A stretch of 64,000 bases of DNA from Anaerotignum propionicum DSM 1682 (GTDB lineage Bacteria; Bacillota; Clostridia; Lachnospirales; Anaerotignaceae). The stretch lies in contig NZ_CP014223.1 in NCBI RefSeq assembly GCF_001561955.1, positions 744,001-808,000 of the forward strand, in the 5' to 3' direction. Positions within the stretch are counted from its first letter, which is position 1. Each line of letters starts with the position of its first letter. The notes beneath the pieces are model-generated. The model made no database searches, was not told the origin of the DNA, and worked only from the letters and a program-made list of their open reading frames with translations. The translations under genes were made by a program, and so were the position numbers. Below are positions 8,027 to 17,491 of this stretch, one piece after another.

Positions 8027-10443
8027 TGTTTTTGTTCCAAAGTGTTATAAAAATTTCTATGTTTTCTTCTATTGCAATCATTGCTTTAGGCGTTCTGACA
8101 CGTTTTATTGGGAAGCAATATGGGGTGAAATGGAGATATTTTGTTTGGCTTATCATTGGATTGAGACTGATTGTGCCCATTGATATCACTTTACCTAGAC
8201 CAGTTGTGGAAATACCCGGGATACAGACAAAAGCAGAGACTACATACCCATTAAAGACTATTCCACTGGAAATGAATAAAATAAGTGGTTCCTCCTTTAC
8301 TGTAGATAGTATTCAGGGGCAAAGTGCTGAGAACAAAGAAATTCAGCCCATTGAAACGACGGACGTTTCAATGGGCATGAGAGGCATACTGGATAAGATT
8401 TGGATTTTCTGGATTTTTGGCATGTTTATTTATTTTCTATATCAGAGCGTTAAATATGAAAGATTTCTAAGAGATCTAAATAGAAACAGCCGTAGTATTA
8501 GAGATGCACAGGTACTGGAAGTATATTATGATGCTTGCCAAGAGATGTGTATGAAACAAAGACCAGAAATTTTTTATTGTGGTGTATTACCCAGTCCTCT
8601 TTGCACAGGTTTTTTTCGTAAGAGAATATATTTAAACCATGAAGAGTATGATAAAAACCAGTTGCGATATATCTTAAAGCATGAACTGGTACATTGTAAA
8701 AGACAAGATATTTGGTATAAAAGTGTGTTGGTGATTGGAAAAGGGATACATTTTTTTAATCCTTTTGTGTATTGGATGGGGCGGTTAGCGGAACAGGATT
8801 TAGAATATTCTTGTGATACCTTGGTTTTGGAAAAGTGTTCTTTGACACAACGTCAGGATTATGGATTGACTATTTTAAGCAGCATCCGAAGGGGAGGACA
8901 AACAAATCCATTTTCAACAGCATTTAACGGGGGGAAGGAAGCTTTAAAAGTGCGCATTGACTATATTTTTGATATGGGAAAAAAGAAAAGGGGAATACCG
9001 CTTTTTATATCTTTGCTTTTCATTGTTTGGTTTGGAACAGCGTTTGTGGGTTGTGGAAAGATTCAGGAGAATCAAGGGGAAGAAGAAATAGTTGACTCAG
9101 TGGCAATGCTGTATGAATGCAAGCTTGACTATATTGGCAATCATGTGGGAGTTGGGGCAATTCTTAGCAAATTAACGTTACCGGAAGGCATCCGTCCCAG
9201 TAATGAGGGAATTGAGTTGTTCACCAAAGAAGAACCTTATGGAGCAAGACAGTATTTGATTTTGGAGAAAGGTAAGGAAATTTCTAAAGATGGTTGGTTT
9301 GAGCGGGATGCTATGATTTTTTTGGCTTTGGTAGAGAATGCATCTTTCTTTGAGTATGCCATTACTGATGCAAATGGAGAGGAGCAAATTCTCCATTTTG
9401 ACCGAGAAGATGGTGCAAAATATTTCGGTGAGACAGATTTACGCAGTATGGTCATTGATATAGACACGTTCCGTAATTTTATGAAAGAATTGGATCAACT
9501 GTTCTTAGCAGGGGATGAAGATTATTTTTTAAACAAAATTCGATGCAGTTCATTGCTAGAAGAAATTGTGAATGAAATGGGTGACACCTTTTCCTACGAA
9601 GCATTACGCGAGAATATGAAATATGAAGAATTGCTAAAGCTTGGAGATGGTGCTTTGGCGGAACTACTGACTCGATTCAGTAAGGATCAGCCTGCAGATA
9701 CCAGGGGATATATCATGATGGCGGCTTGTTTGAAGCTTTTAAATACCCCAGATGCTACAATTCCCAATTTACTGAAAGAAATGAAACCGGGTCAGTGGTT
9801 TGAGGCATATTGCGCATTGGACTCCGTTGCGTTAGAACCCTTTGTTTACGATGAAGAACGCTATGGAGAAGATCTAGAAAAGCGCGGAATGGTATCTATG
9901 AAGAGTAAGACACAGCAGGGCTTGATTACGAGACATAGTGATGTAATGAAAGCTGTGTATACTGCAATGATAGCACGTTATTCTGAAGATATAGACAATC
10001 GACAGGTGCAAATAGTTGCTCCTTTGATTAGCCATATCTCTCAAGAGAAGGATAAACTCTCTGTTTATGCAGTTATTGGTTCCAGTCGATATTCTTTCCT
10101 ACGGACACCAAACTTAGGGAGTCAGCTTATTGAGAGTGGTGGAAGCTGTATCCCTTCTCGATTGGATTTTCAATGGAAGAGTAATGGCTGGGCTTTGGTG
10201 GAATGGATAGAGGCAAAGGATGGCTCTTATTATGTTCCATCTATTGAAGAAATGTGCAAAGGCGTCGATGGTGTTGCAAAAGATTTGATTTCTTATGACC
10301 AGCGGGAGATGCAGATGCTGCAGATGCAAAACCTTATATTTTATTTGAATGGTAAAAAGGATATTACAGTATATAACGTTACATATATGGACCAAAAGGA
10401 TGTACAAGAGGTTCAAAAATATATTCCATATGTACAGGGTTAA
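8026..10443 (+). CDS. BlaR1-like M56 membrane metalloprotease with non-penicillin-binding C-terminal region
   Basis: An 805-residue sensor-protease. Membrane segments lie near residues 7-25, 37-52, 123-141 and 324-343. The M56 zinc site HELVH (219-223) and the downstream ligand Glu260 in DLEYSCD are intact, so site-specific proteolysis is likely. BlaR1 of staphylococci carries a beta-lactam-binding transpeptidase domain after the last helix. Here no SxxK/SxN/KTG set is seen. Instead residues about 355-470 (YECKLDYIGNHVGVGAIL) resemble DUF4825, and a further alpha-helical region of about 330 residues reaches the end. The inducing signal is therefore unlikely to be covalent beta-lactam capture. 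Coupled to blaI. Confidence 0.88.
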   Translation: MFLFQSVIKISMFSSIAIIALGVLTRFIGKQYGVKWRYFVWLIIGLRLIVPIDITLPRPVVEIPGIQTKAETTYPLKTIPLEMNKISGSSFTVDSIQGQSAENKEIQPIETTDVSMGMRGILDKIWIFWIFGMFIYFLYQSVKYERFLRDLNRNSRSIRDAQVLEVYYDACQEMCMKQRPEIFYCGVLPSPLCTGFFRKRIYLNHEEYDKNQLRYILKHELVHCKRQDIWYKSVLVIGKGIHFFNPFVYWMGRLAEQDLEYSCDTLVLEKCSLTQRQDYGLTILSSIRRGGQTNPFSTAFNGGKEALKVRIDYIFDMGKKKRGIPLFISLLFIVWFGTAFVGCGKIQENQGEEEIVDSVAMLYECKLDYIGNHVGVGAILSKLTLPEGIRPSNEGIELFTKEEPYGARQYLILEKGKEISKDGWFERDAMIFLALVENASFFEYAITDANGEEQILHFDREDGAKYFGETDLRSMVIDIDTFRNFMKELDQLFLAGDEDYFLNKIRCSSLLEEIVNEMGDTFSYEALRENMKYEELLKLGDGALAELLTRFSKDQPADTRGYIMMAACLKLLNTPDATIPNLLKEMKPGQWFEAYCALDSVALEPFVYDEERYGEDLEKRGMVSMKSKTQQGLITRHSDVMKAVYTAMIARYSEDIDNRQVQIVAPLISHISQEKDKLSVYAVIGSSRYSFLRTPNLGSQLIESGGSCIPSRLDFQWKSNGWALVEWIEAKDGSYYVPSIEEMCKGVDGVAKDLISYDQREMQMLQMQNLIFYLNGKKDITVYNVTYMDQKDVQEVQKYIPYVQG

Positions 10444-10518
10444 AAAACTAATCTTTCTTTCTCTAATTAAATAAATTTGTATTTATGTTCTTTATGATAC
10501 ATAGACTAGTCACTATCA

Positions 10519-10572
10519 CTGACTTCCCCTAGGTTATAAATAAATTCCAACCTAGGGGAAGTCAGTTTTTTT
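10519..10572 (+). terminator. Terminator of the blaI-blaR1 operon, and the gap around it
   Basis: CTGACTTCCCCTAGGTT (10519-10535) and its exact complement (10549-10565) give a 17-bp perfect stem followed by seven T. The remaining gap up to 10870 holds no reading frame with a ribosome site and no recognisable RNA. Confidence 0.92.
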
Positions 10573-10870
10573 AGGGCAAATATGCTAATAAATGGATAGA
10601 TTGTATAATGGTATGCAGAAGGGGAGTGGGGGTGCCCTAACATTCCAAAAGATACTGTGTAGAATGGAAAAAGTGTGAACTAAAAAAAGGAAGTATGACG
10701 CTTGTATTTATATGCTATAGTTGTTATTCACAACTTCGTTTTGGGCATTGTCTATTTAATAAAGTTAATAAAGCCCATAAAAGAGTTATCTAAAAAACTG
10801 GAACTAAGTTTGAGAAAAAGATGCGAAAGACGAGCAGAGTTAAACCAGAAGATAGGAATAATAGACATCA

Positions 10871-10903
10871 AGGGCTGAAGGTTCTCAAGAATCCTTCAGC
10901 CCT
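10871..10903 (-). terminator. Terminator of the SpoIID/LytB gene
   Basis: AGGGCTGAAGG (10871-10881) and CCTTCAGCCCT (10893-10903) pair over 11 bp, 32 bases beyond the minus-strand stop. The following U tract on the minus strand is weak (TTGATG). Confidence 0.65.
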
Positions 10904-10934
10904 AGTATTTATTAAAGGCAGGTTTATACAGTGT

Positions 10935-13238
10935 TTACATTACCTTTTCTACAGTCGTACCGGGGAAATATTTTTGTATGATTTCTTCTCCCTTTAGCCC
11001 CTGGGCAGCCAGTTCCTTGGCACCATATTGGCTTAAACCTACGCCGTGACCACAACCACCGCCATACAGGGCAATTCCCGTCAGCACTCCCTCGCTATTT
11101 TTCATTTCTTTTATTGCAAAAAATGCACTGGGAAGCATAATTTGTCCTGTCAGTGTTCCACCACTGATTCTTTGAAGATTAATGGTTTCTCCGATGGTCA
11201 GTTTTGTTGGAGAAAGGACTTTACGAATGGCATTTTCCGTAAATACTTGCACAGCACCGTTTTCAAAATTCATTTCCAACACTTTAATAATACCGCCATC
11301 TCCTCGTTCTGCAACAGATATTCCAATTAATTTTCCTAACCCTTTTGGAGGTTCTGCTTTCCAACTGCCATCGTTTTGCTTTACCTTAATCAATGCTCCA
11401 TTGGAAGCGGAAATATTTGCAAAAGTTTTTTCTGTTATTTCGCCAAGCTGTCCAGCGCTATAATATACTTTCCATCGATACCAAGCAGAGGATTTATCAT
11501 ACCCATCCATTTGCCAATTTTGCCAAAAAGCAAGCCATTCCTCTTCCGTTTTTGGCACTTCCTGGGTTACTCCGTAGGCTTGCCCTTGCAAATAGGTTTT
11601 GCTATTTCCACTGAAGGTAGCATCTGCTGACCATACATCAGTGTCCTTGGCTCCGTATCCGCATGAGGTAGAGTAGAAGTACGTTTGTGCCACCCGATCA
11701 CCAGCGACAACACACATACCTGCTGTTGCCGATACTGCTTTTTCAGCTTCAGGTGCAGTATCCGAGCCCATGAAAACCTGACTGGCAACTGTATCTGTTA
11801 CATGGGCACCATAGTGACCATATGCATTGGCATAGAACTGATTATAGGCATAGCTTCTGGCACAAATAGCTTGTGCTTCTAAAGCAGCCTGACCGAATCT
11901 TACCGGCATTTCATAAGGAACTACACCCAAGAGATACTCTTCCATAGGCAATTCATTTATAATTGCAATTTTATCTCCAATGCGTTCCATTTCGATTAGA
12001 CCGGAATAGGCTCTTTCTTCTCCGCCATTGAAGGTCATACGAACCTTCCCTGAGACAGTCACAATGCCGTGGTCAAACCAAGCCAGATCTGCTGTAAGGG
12101 TGGCTGTTCCAGAACTGAAGTCTTTTTCTCCTACACCGTTAGATAGGGAGAAGCCTTCTGCACCTTTTATGGTAACCGATTCTTGCAATCCGCCGCCTAG
12201 TAGCACGCGAATCTTTTCGGGAACAACATCTTTCTGAATCACAGCTCCCATAATTGTATCATCCAAAACATAAAAATCTGCCAAATCGGTACCACAGATT
12301 AGGGCATTTTGATTAAGGCATGATAAATCCTGTCCATAAACACGGAAGTTTTCTGACCACTGCATCTTTCCTTTGCTACTTAAGTATATTTCTTTATTAT
12401 CTACTCTTTTTATCACTTCGCCGCTAAGTTTTGTGCCTTCTCTAACGGATGCTTTACCATTTTCAATGGTCACATTGCAAAGTCCCGGTTCAAAATCTGT
12501 TCCTTCAAAATTATAAGCTTTTTCGCCAGCACCGGTTACAATAATTTGATTGCCTTCTTTCCTGCAATAAATATTTTGGATGGTAGGGGTAACCTCATCT
12601 ACGGAGAGTAATCCAATGATTTCACCGTCTTTTTGCCAAAATGAAATTTTTTCGTCGATATAAGCTGTCAGGTTGTACCCATCTGACCCATAAATCCCCC
12701 CATCAAAAAGATTTTCTTCACCATTTGTAAATAGAACCTGGGTTTCTTTTTTGATTCCATAGGAAAATATGCTATCTTCACCTCGCCTTGACATCAAGGC
12801 CTTTTCGAAAAGCTGTGTCCAGAGGCTATAGGCAACTGCCATCTCTTTATTGTCATCCGTTAAGACCATTCGTTTTTCATAATCAGGAGCCACACGATCC
12901 ATTAGAATTTGAGCTTCCCAAAGCAATAAATCATCATTGGGGCGGAACCCTTCTCCGTCGCCGGAAAAGAAATTAAGTTCCACAGCGGCATTAATATAGG
13001 GATATGCCCAATCATCCTTTGCCACATCGGGAAAAGAAGTATCTTGAGGTAAATTTTTAATCTCTTGGGGTGTGTAAAAAGCCAAAGCCAGCATTTTTGC
13101 TGCCTGCCCCCTAGTGATGGGGATATCATCCCCGATGGCTCCTTGTGCCGCTTGGCCTTTCGGCTCAGTAGGGGGTGCTCCGCTGCATCCTCCTAATAAA
13201 AGACCTATTGCTAGTATCCATATCAATAACCGTTTCAT
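10935..13238 (-). CDS. SpoIID/LytB-domain lipoprotein with an SLH-like N-terminal region
   Basis: An exported protein of 767 residues. The start ATG 13238 is chosen because GGGAG lies 10 bases upstream; the longer GTG frame at 13247 overlaps that site. The N-terminus MKRLLIWILAIGLLLGGCSG is a lipoprotein signal with lipobox Cys18. Residues about 40-120 contain ITRGQAAKMLA, FPDVAKDDWAYPYINAAVEL and FRPNDDL, an S-layer-homology-like repeat. The C-terminal half has the SpoIID core LPMEEYLLGVVPYEMP, EAQAICARSYA and the ending GVGLSQYGAKELAAQG. SpoIID is a lytic transglycosylase on peptide-free glycan during engulfment; LytB is the non-sporulation homologue. The lipobox and SLH-like region suggest a vegetative wall role. 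Confidence 0.9.
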   Translation of the reverse strand: MKRLLIWILAIGLLLGGCSGAPPTEPKGQAAQGAIGDDIPITRGQAAKMLALAFYTPQEIKNLPQDTSFPDVAKDDWAYPYINAAVELNFFSGDGEGFRPNDDLLLWEAQILMDRVAPDYEKRMVLTDDNKEMAVAYSLWTQLFEKALMSRRGEDSIFSYGIKKETQVLFTNGEENLFDGGIYGSDGYNLTAYIDEKISFWQKDGEIIGLLSVDEVTPTIQNIYCRKEGNQIIVTGAGEKAYNFEGTDFEPGLCNVTIENGKASVREGTKLSGEVIKRVDNKEIYLSSKGKMQWSENFRVYGQDLSCLNQNALICGTDLADFYVLDDTIMGAVIQKDVVPEKIRVLLGGGLQESVTIKGAEGFSLSNGVGEKDFSSGTATLTADLAWFDHGIVTVSGKVRMTFNGGEERAYSGLIEMERIGDKIAIINELPMEEYLLGVVPYEMPVRFGQAALEAQAICARSYAYNQFYANAYGHYGAHVTDTVASQVFMGSDTAPEAEKAVSATAGMCVVAGDRVAQTYFYSTSCGYGAKDTDVWSADATFSGNSKTYLQGQAYGVTQEVPKTEEEWLAFWQNWQMDGYDKSSAWYRWKVYYSAGQLGEITEKTFANISASNGALIKVKQNDGSWKAEPPKGLGKLIGISVAERGDGGIIKVLEMNFENGAVQVFTENAIRKVLSPTKLTIGETINLQRISGGTLTGQIMLPSAFFAIKEMKNSEGVLTGIALYGGGCGHGVGLSQYGAKELAAQGLKGEEIIQKYFPGTTVEKVM

Positions 13239-13656
13239 TGGTATCACGCTCCCGTCAGACTTTGTACAAGTTTATGCTTTTAAAACAAAAAAAGAACAGG
13301 CTGTTTTTACATATGATTTCATTTTCGTAACAAACGTTATGCAGAAAGAATGGTTTTTCTTTCTATTTCTGAGAAATTAATTGATTTTTCAGATCTTTTT
13401 TTAAAAATAAAATTGAGCCATATAACCTTTTGAGTATGATAGATTATATTTTTCTAATTAAAATCTCAAAAAATCTATAATTTTAAAAAATAAAAAAATG
13501 TAAAAAATGTTATATTCTGAGTTAAAAAATAAAAAAATTGAATTTATTTTTGCAAAATGTATAGGAATTAGTGCACAAAGAAAAATGTATGAAAATAAAA
13601 ACATACAGCACATTAACAAAAATTCTTTCTCGTGAAAAAAAGATCAAAAATTTGTA
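13239..13656. other. AT-rich intergenic stretch
   Basis: About 420 bases of very AT-rich DNA upstream of the divergent SpoIID/LytB gene and the ilv leader. I see no coding frame with a ribosome site and no clear RNA element. The promoter of the minus-strand gene must lie in its left part but is not obvious. Confidence 0.5.
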
Positions 13657-13685
13657 TTGACAAAAATACAATTAAGCTTTAAACT
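13657..13685 (+). promoter_or_regulatory. Promoter of the ilv leader/operon
   Basis: TTGACA (13657-13662), a 17-base spacer and TAAACT (13680-13685). Transcription would start near 13692, giving a leader of about 270 bases before ilvB. Confidence 0.7.
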
Positions 13686-13721
13686 TCCAATAACAAATTT
13701 AAACGGAAAGGAGATCATCGT

Positions 13722-13859
13722 ATGCATAACTTTAGTCAGTCTGTTAACTACATTATTATTAGCCTCATTAACCTCGTCCTTGTCATTCTCGGTGAGGTTA
13801 TTTGTGCTGGTAAAAAGTGGTTGACTGCTGATAAAGTTCATTTGATTAAGATTGCATGA
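13722..13859 (+). CDS. 45-residue Ile/Leu/Val-rich leader peptide, probable ilv attenuator
   Basis: ATG 13722 sits 8 bases after AAAGGAG (13707-13713), an excellent ribosome site. The product starts MHNFSQSVNY, then IIISLINLVLVILGEVI (residues 11-27), in which 14 of 17 residues are Ile, Leu or Val. A charged tail ends in KVHLIKIA. The coding DNA contains a 7-bp stem TAACCTC (13769-13775)/GAGGTTA (13794-13800), as expected for a pause hairpin. A terminator follows 17 bases after the stop, and ilvB comes next. Ribosome stalling when branched-chain aminoacyl-tRNA is scarce would plausibly prevent the terminator. Alternative: a one-helix membrane peptide (type I toxin-like). Confidence 0.7.
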   Translation: MHNFSQSVNYIIISLINLVLVILGEVICAGKKWLTADKVHLIKIA

Positions 13860-13875
13860 GATGAAATCCTAAATC

Positions 13876-13911
13876 AAAGGCTGTACAGTGCATCCACTGT
13901 ACAGCCTTTTT
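13876..13911 (+). terminator. Attenuator-type terminator between leader peptide and ilvB
   Basis: AAGGCTGTACAGTG and CACTGTACAGCCTT (arms 13877-13890 and 13895-13908) with a 4-base loop, then T residues. It lies inside the operon, 50 bases before the ilvB start. That position makes sense only if read-through is regulated. Confidence 0.85.
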
Positions 13912-13959
13912 GCTTGATAAAAATTTGTTTATAAAAAATCTATGTAAGGAGGAATAAGA

Positions 13960-15618
13960 ATGGAGCTAAGCGGCTGCCAGATATTAATAGAAACCCTTAT
14001 TGAACAGGGTGTTACTACGCTATTCGGTTACCCGGGAGGGACAGTGCTCAGCATTTACGATGAGCTCTACAAAAACAGACATCGTATCAATCATGTACTG
14101 ACAGCCCATGAGCAAGGTGCAGCCCATGCAGCAGACGGTTATAGTCGTGCTAGCGGTCAGGTTGGCGTTTGTGTCGCAACCTCAGGGCCAGGAGCCACAA
14201 ACCTGATGACAGGGCTTGCTACAGCAAAAGCGGATTCCATTCCCATGGTTGCAATTACAGGAAATGTGCCAATGGAGCTAATTGGTTCCGATAGTTTCCA
14301 AGAGGTAGATACTTTTGGCTTATCTATTCCTGTAACAAAGCATAGCTTTCGCGTTGATAACGTAGAAACCCTTGCAGAAACAGTTAGAGAAGCATTTCGA
14401 CTTGCTAAAAGCGGGCGTCCCGGTCCTGTACTGGTGGATATCCCGAAAAATATACAGTTAGATAAAACCGAGTATGCACCTAAAGGTATTGCGGAAAAAT
14501 TAACAGACTCTAAGCCTGATACAGCTTTATTAGATCAGGCGGTGAAGATGATAAACGAAAGTAAAAGCCCTGTAATATATTGCGGTGGCGGTGTAATAAA
14601 CGCAAACTGCTCGGAAATTATAACGAAGCTGATTGAAAAAACTGATGCCTTTATGGTTTGCAGTATGATGGGCTTGACGGCAATGGATAACTGTCATCCC
14701 AAGTATCTAGGAATGAGTGGGATGCACGGCAGGTTTGCTGCAACGAAAGCCATCAGCGAATGTGATTTGGTTATTGCGGCAGGGGTTCGCTTTACAGACA
14801 GAGCCACGGGAAACAGAAGCAAGTTTGCTCCAAAGGCTAAAATTATACATTTGGACGTTGACTCGGCTGAGCATGGCAAAAATATTGACGCTACACTTCA
14901 AATTTCCGGAGACTTATATTTTGCACTGTGCTACATAAACTCAAAGCTGGAGCCTCAAAAGCACCCAGAGTGGGAAGAAGAAGTAAGGGGCTATAAAAAC
15001 AAAACAAAAGAAGTTTCTCTGCCAAAAGGCTATTTATTACCAGGACAGGTGATTGGTGCTGTGAATTGCAGAGCTACACCTGAAACAAATATCGCTACCG
15101 ATGTTGGTCAACATCAAATGTGGGTTGCCCAATACTATAACTTTAAAAAACCGAGAACCTTACAAACCAGTGGTGGTTTAGGCACAATGGGTTACGGAAT
15201 GGGCGCTGCCATCGGAGCTGCAATGGCAACAGGAAATAAAACAGTACTTTTTACCGGGGATGGAAGCTTTGGCATGAACTTAAATGAATTGGCAACGGCT
15301 GTTTCTCAAGAACTTCCCCTTATCATTGTTGTTCTAAACAACGGGGTGCTGGGAATGATACGACAATGGCAGAATCTTTTCTTCGAAAATCATTTTATGT
15401 CCAGTAACTTAGAGCGTAAGACTGATTTTGTAAAGCTGGCGGAGGCCTTTGGTGCAACAGGCTTACGTGCCGCAAACCTAGAGGAATTAGACAAAGCCAT
15501 GGACAAAGCCTTTGCCTTAAACAACCCAGTATTAATTGATTGCTTGATTCCCGACGAAGAAAATGTATTCCCCATGGTACCGCCAAACGGTTCCATGGAC
15601 GACATTATTTTGAAATGA
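13960..15618 (+). CDS. ilvB: Acetolactate synthase, large (catalytic) subunit
   Basis: The TPP-dependent first common enzyme of valine, leucine and isoleucine synthesis, condensing pyruvate with pyruvate or 2-oxobutyrate. 552 residues. The catalytic glutamate is Glu51 in AHEQGAAHAADGY; the N-terminal FGYPGGTVLSIYDEL and VATSGPGATNLMTGLATA are diagnostic of the family. The TPP/Mg2+ motif runs from GDGSFGMNLNELATA to VVLNNG (about 433-462). The start ATG follows AAGGAGG by 7 bases. It lies 10 bases before ilvN and is apparently controlled by the upstream leader-peptide attenuator. Confidence 0.96.
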   Translation: MELSGCQILIETLIEQGVTTLFGYPGGTVLSIYDELYKNRHRINHVLTAHEQGAAHAADGYSRASGQVGVCVATSGPGATNLMTGLATAKADSIPMVAITGNVPMELIGSDSFQEVDTFGLSIPVTKHSFRVDNVETLAETVREAFRLAKSGRPGPVLVDIPKNIQLDKTEYAPKGIAEKLTDSKPDTALLDQAVKMINESKSPVIYCGGGVINANCSEIITKLIEKTDAFMVCSMMGLTAMDNCHPKYLGMSGMHGRFAATKAISECDLVIAAGVRFTDRATGNRSKFAPKAKIIHLDVDSAEHGKNIDATLQISGDLYFALCYINSKLEPQKHPEWEEEVRGYKNKTKEVSLPKGYLLPGQVIGAVNCRATPETNIATDVGQHQMWVAQYYNFKKPRTLQTSGGLGTMGYGMGAAIGAAMATGNKTVLFTGDGSFGMNLNELATAVSQELPLIIVVLNNGVLGMIRQWQNLFFENHFMSSNLERKTDFVKLAEAFGATGLRAANLEELDKAMDKAFALNNPVLIDCLIPDEENVFPMVPPNGSMDDIILK

Positions 15619-15628
15619 GGTGATTTGA

Positions 15629-16144
15629 ATGAGTAATGCCAATAATCAACAATTTGCGGTTTCCATTATTGTATCAAATCAATCGGGGACCCTTACCAGA
15701 ATATCGTCACTCTTTAGTCAAAGAAATTTTAATATCGATAGCTTCACCTGCGGTGAAACAATCAATCCAGAGGTTTCAAGGATGACCATAACCGCTACAG
15801 GTGATGCCAATAAAAAGGATCAGCTGCTCAAACAAATTTCCAAGCTTTATGACGTGAAAAAGGTTGAGCTGATGACCACAGATAACACAATTTTGCGAGA
15901 GCTTTTAATCGCAAAGGTCAATGCAACGGGTGAAAACCTTCAAACCATACTGGAAGCAGCAAATGTATTTCGCTCAAAGGTTGTGGATATGTCTCCCGGC
16001 TCTGTATGCATTGAAATAACAGGAGAAAGTAGTAAGCTTAATGCTTTTCTTACTTATGTAGCCCCTTACGGCATACTTGAATACTGTCGTACCGGACTCA
16101 TCGCTGTTGAACGCGGCAGCAAATGCTTATATGGTGTAGAGTAA
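15629..16144 (+). CDS. ilvN: Acetolactate synthase, small (regulatory) subunit
   Basis: A 171-residue ACT-domain protein that activates the catalytic subunit and confers valine feedback inhibition in this family. The N-terminal ACT domain shows [30 protein letters not shown] (residues 8-37, here in part), with the ligand-binding Asn/Gly turn. The C-terminal half (about 85-165) is the second domain, with [30 protein letters not shown] before the ATG gives the ribosome site, overlapping the ilvB stop region. Also named ilvH in some genomes. Confidence 0.94.
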   Translation: MSNANNQQFAVSIIVSNQSGTLTRISSLFSQRNFNIDSFTCGETINPEVSRMTITATGDANKKDQLLKQISKLYDVKKVELMTTDNTILRELLIAKVNATGENLQTILEAANVFRSKVVDMSPGSVCIEITGESSKLNAFLTYVAPYGILEYCRTGLIAVERGSKCLYGVE

Positions 16145-16176
16145 TATCAAAATATAATTACAAAGGAGAATGTAAA

Positions 16177-17163
16177 ATGGCTAAAATGTATTACGAACAG
16201 GACGCAAAAAAAGAAATGTTGGCAGGAAAAAAGGTTGCAGTTGTTGGTTATGGTTCTCAGGGGCATGCACATGCACTGAACCTCAAAGATAGTGGCGCTG
16301 ATGTGGTTGTTGCTCTTTACGAAGGTTCTAAGAGCAAGGCTCGTGCAGAGGCTGACGGCCTGACAGTAATGACTACTCCAGAAGCAGTTAAGGCTGCTGA
16401 TATCATCATGATTCTGGTAAATGACGAAACACAGGCAAAAATGTATCAGGCTGACATTAAGCCATATCTGAAATCCGGTTCTACACTGGCTTTTGCCCAT
16501 GGTTTCAATATCCACTATGGACAGATTGTGCCTCCTAACGATGTAGACGTTATCATGATCGCTCCTAAGGGTCCCGGACACGTTGTAAGAAGTACATATA
16601 AAGAAGGCTTCGGCGTTCCCGCTCTGATTGCTGTATTCCAGGATGCAAGCGGCAATGCAAAGGATGTAGCATTGGCTTATGCTGATGGCTTGGGCGCAAC
16701 AAGAGCAGGCGTTTTGGAAACCACCTTTAGAGAAGAAACAGAGACAGATCTTTTCGGTGAGCAGGCAGTTCTTTGCGGCGGTGTTTCCGCATTGATGAAA
16801 GCTGGTTTTGATACTTTGGTTGAAGCGGGATATCAGCCTGAAAATGCTTACTTTGAATGTATCCATGAAATGAAGCTGATTATCGACTTGGTTGTAAAAG
16901 AAGGCCTTTCCTTTATGCGCTATTCTTGCAGTGATACTGCTGAATATGGCGATTATACAGCAGGCCCTAAAATTATCACAGAACAGACAAGAGAAGCAAT
17001 GCGTGGTATCTTGAAAGATATTCAGGATGGTTCCTTTGCAAGAGAATGGATTCTGGAAAATCAGGCAAACCGTCCTCATTTCAATGCTATGAGAAGAATG
17101 CAGAAGGCACATTTGAGCGAATCTGTTGGTGCTGAATTGAGAAGTCACATGAGACAACACTAA
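16177..17163 (+). CDS. ilvC: Ketol-acid reductoisomerase
   Basis: Converts acetolactate or acetohydroxybutyrate to the dihydroxy acid by alkyl migration and NAD(P)H reduction. 328 residues, class I short form. ATG 16177 is chosen because AAAGGAG lies 9 bases upstream; the longer frame runs back into ilvN. Visible: [10 protein letters not shown] (24-33, dinucleotide fold), His108, Lys131 in APKGPGH, metal ligands Asp191 and Glu195, then Glu227 and Glu231, and Ser252 in [10 protein letters not shown]. The cofactor loop reads ALYEGSKS (46-53): the usual Arg is Tyr48 and the next residue is acidic (Glu49), which argues for NADH or mixed use. Third gene of ilvBNC. Confidence 0.96.
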   Translation: MAKMYYEQDAKKEMLAGKKVAVVGYGSQGHAHALNLKDSGADVVVALYEGSKSKARAEADGLTVMTTPEAVKAADIIMILVNDETQAKMYQADIKPYLKSGSTLAFAHGFNIHYGQIVPPNDVDVIMIAPKGPGHVVRSTYKEGFGVPALIAVFQDASGNAKDVALAYADGLGATRAGVLETTFREETETDLFGEQAVLCGGVSALMKAGFDTLVEAGYQPENAYFECIHEMKLIIDLVVKEGLSFMRYSCSDTAEYGDYTAGPKIITEQTREAMRGILKDIQDGSFAREWILENQANRPHFNAMRRMQKAHLSESVGAELRSHMRQH

Positions 17164-17365
17164 TCTTTACCTATTATATACAATGCTATATTTTAAATAA
17201 AGCATGACGAATATTTGCAGGCCCACTGTCCTTTGGCAGTGGGAATTTGCAAGTAAAATTCCTATTAAATGGTAATGCAATCCGTTCTATATTTTTTAAT
17301 GATATGGATGCTTTTAAAATGTGGGGGGCTTCCCTATGGGATTTTCCTTTAGGGAGTTAAATTGG

Positions 17366-17409
17366 GTGCTGTAAATAGATGAGATCATTTATTTACAGCA
17401 CTTTTTTTA
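17366..17409 (+). terminator. Terminator downstream of ilvC, with notes on the gap
   Basis: GTGCTGTAAATA (17366-17377) and TATTTACAGCAC (17390-17401) pair perfectly, then eight T. The gap 17164-17544 also holds a shorter stem CCCACTG/CAGTGGG (17222-17243) without a T tract, nearer to ilvC, and no gene. Confidence 0.8.
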
Positions 17410-17491
17410 TTGAACGGCAAGAGTCTGAAAGCACAGGCTGTTCCATTTAGATTAAAATTATTTGGCTAAGGGTGATAAAAGAGGCAAAAAA

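Noticed and set aside
13722-13859. Type I toxin interpretation of the hydrophobic 45-residue peptide
   Set aside because: One membrane-like helix with a charged tail would fit, but no antisense RNA promoter is evident, and the Ile/Leu/Val run with a following terminator directly before ilvB is better explained by attenuation. Kept as an alternative only.
16147-17160. A 337-codon open frame on the minus strand opposite ilvC
   Set aside because: It mirrors the codons of ilvC, has no ribosome site, and reads as Cys/His/Ser-rich low-complexity protein typical of antisense shadow frames.
17221-17365. Riboswitch or small RNA downstream of ilvC
   Set aside because: Several short GGGA/TCCC pairings exist, but no consistent fold or known consensus; it lies downstream of genes, not before one on the same strand.
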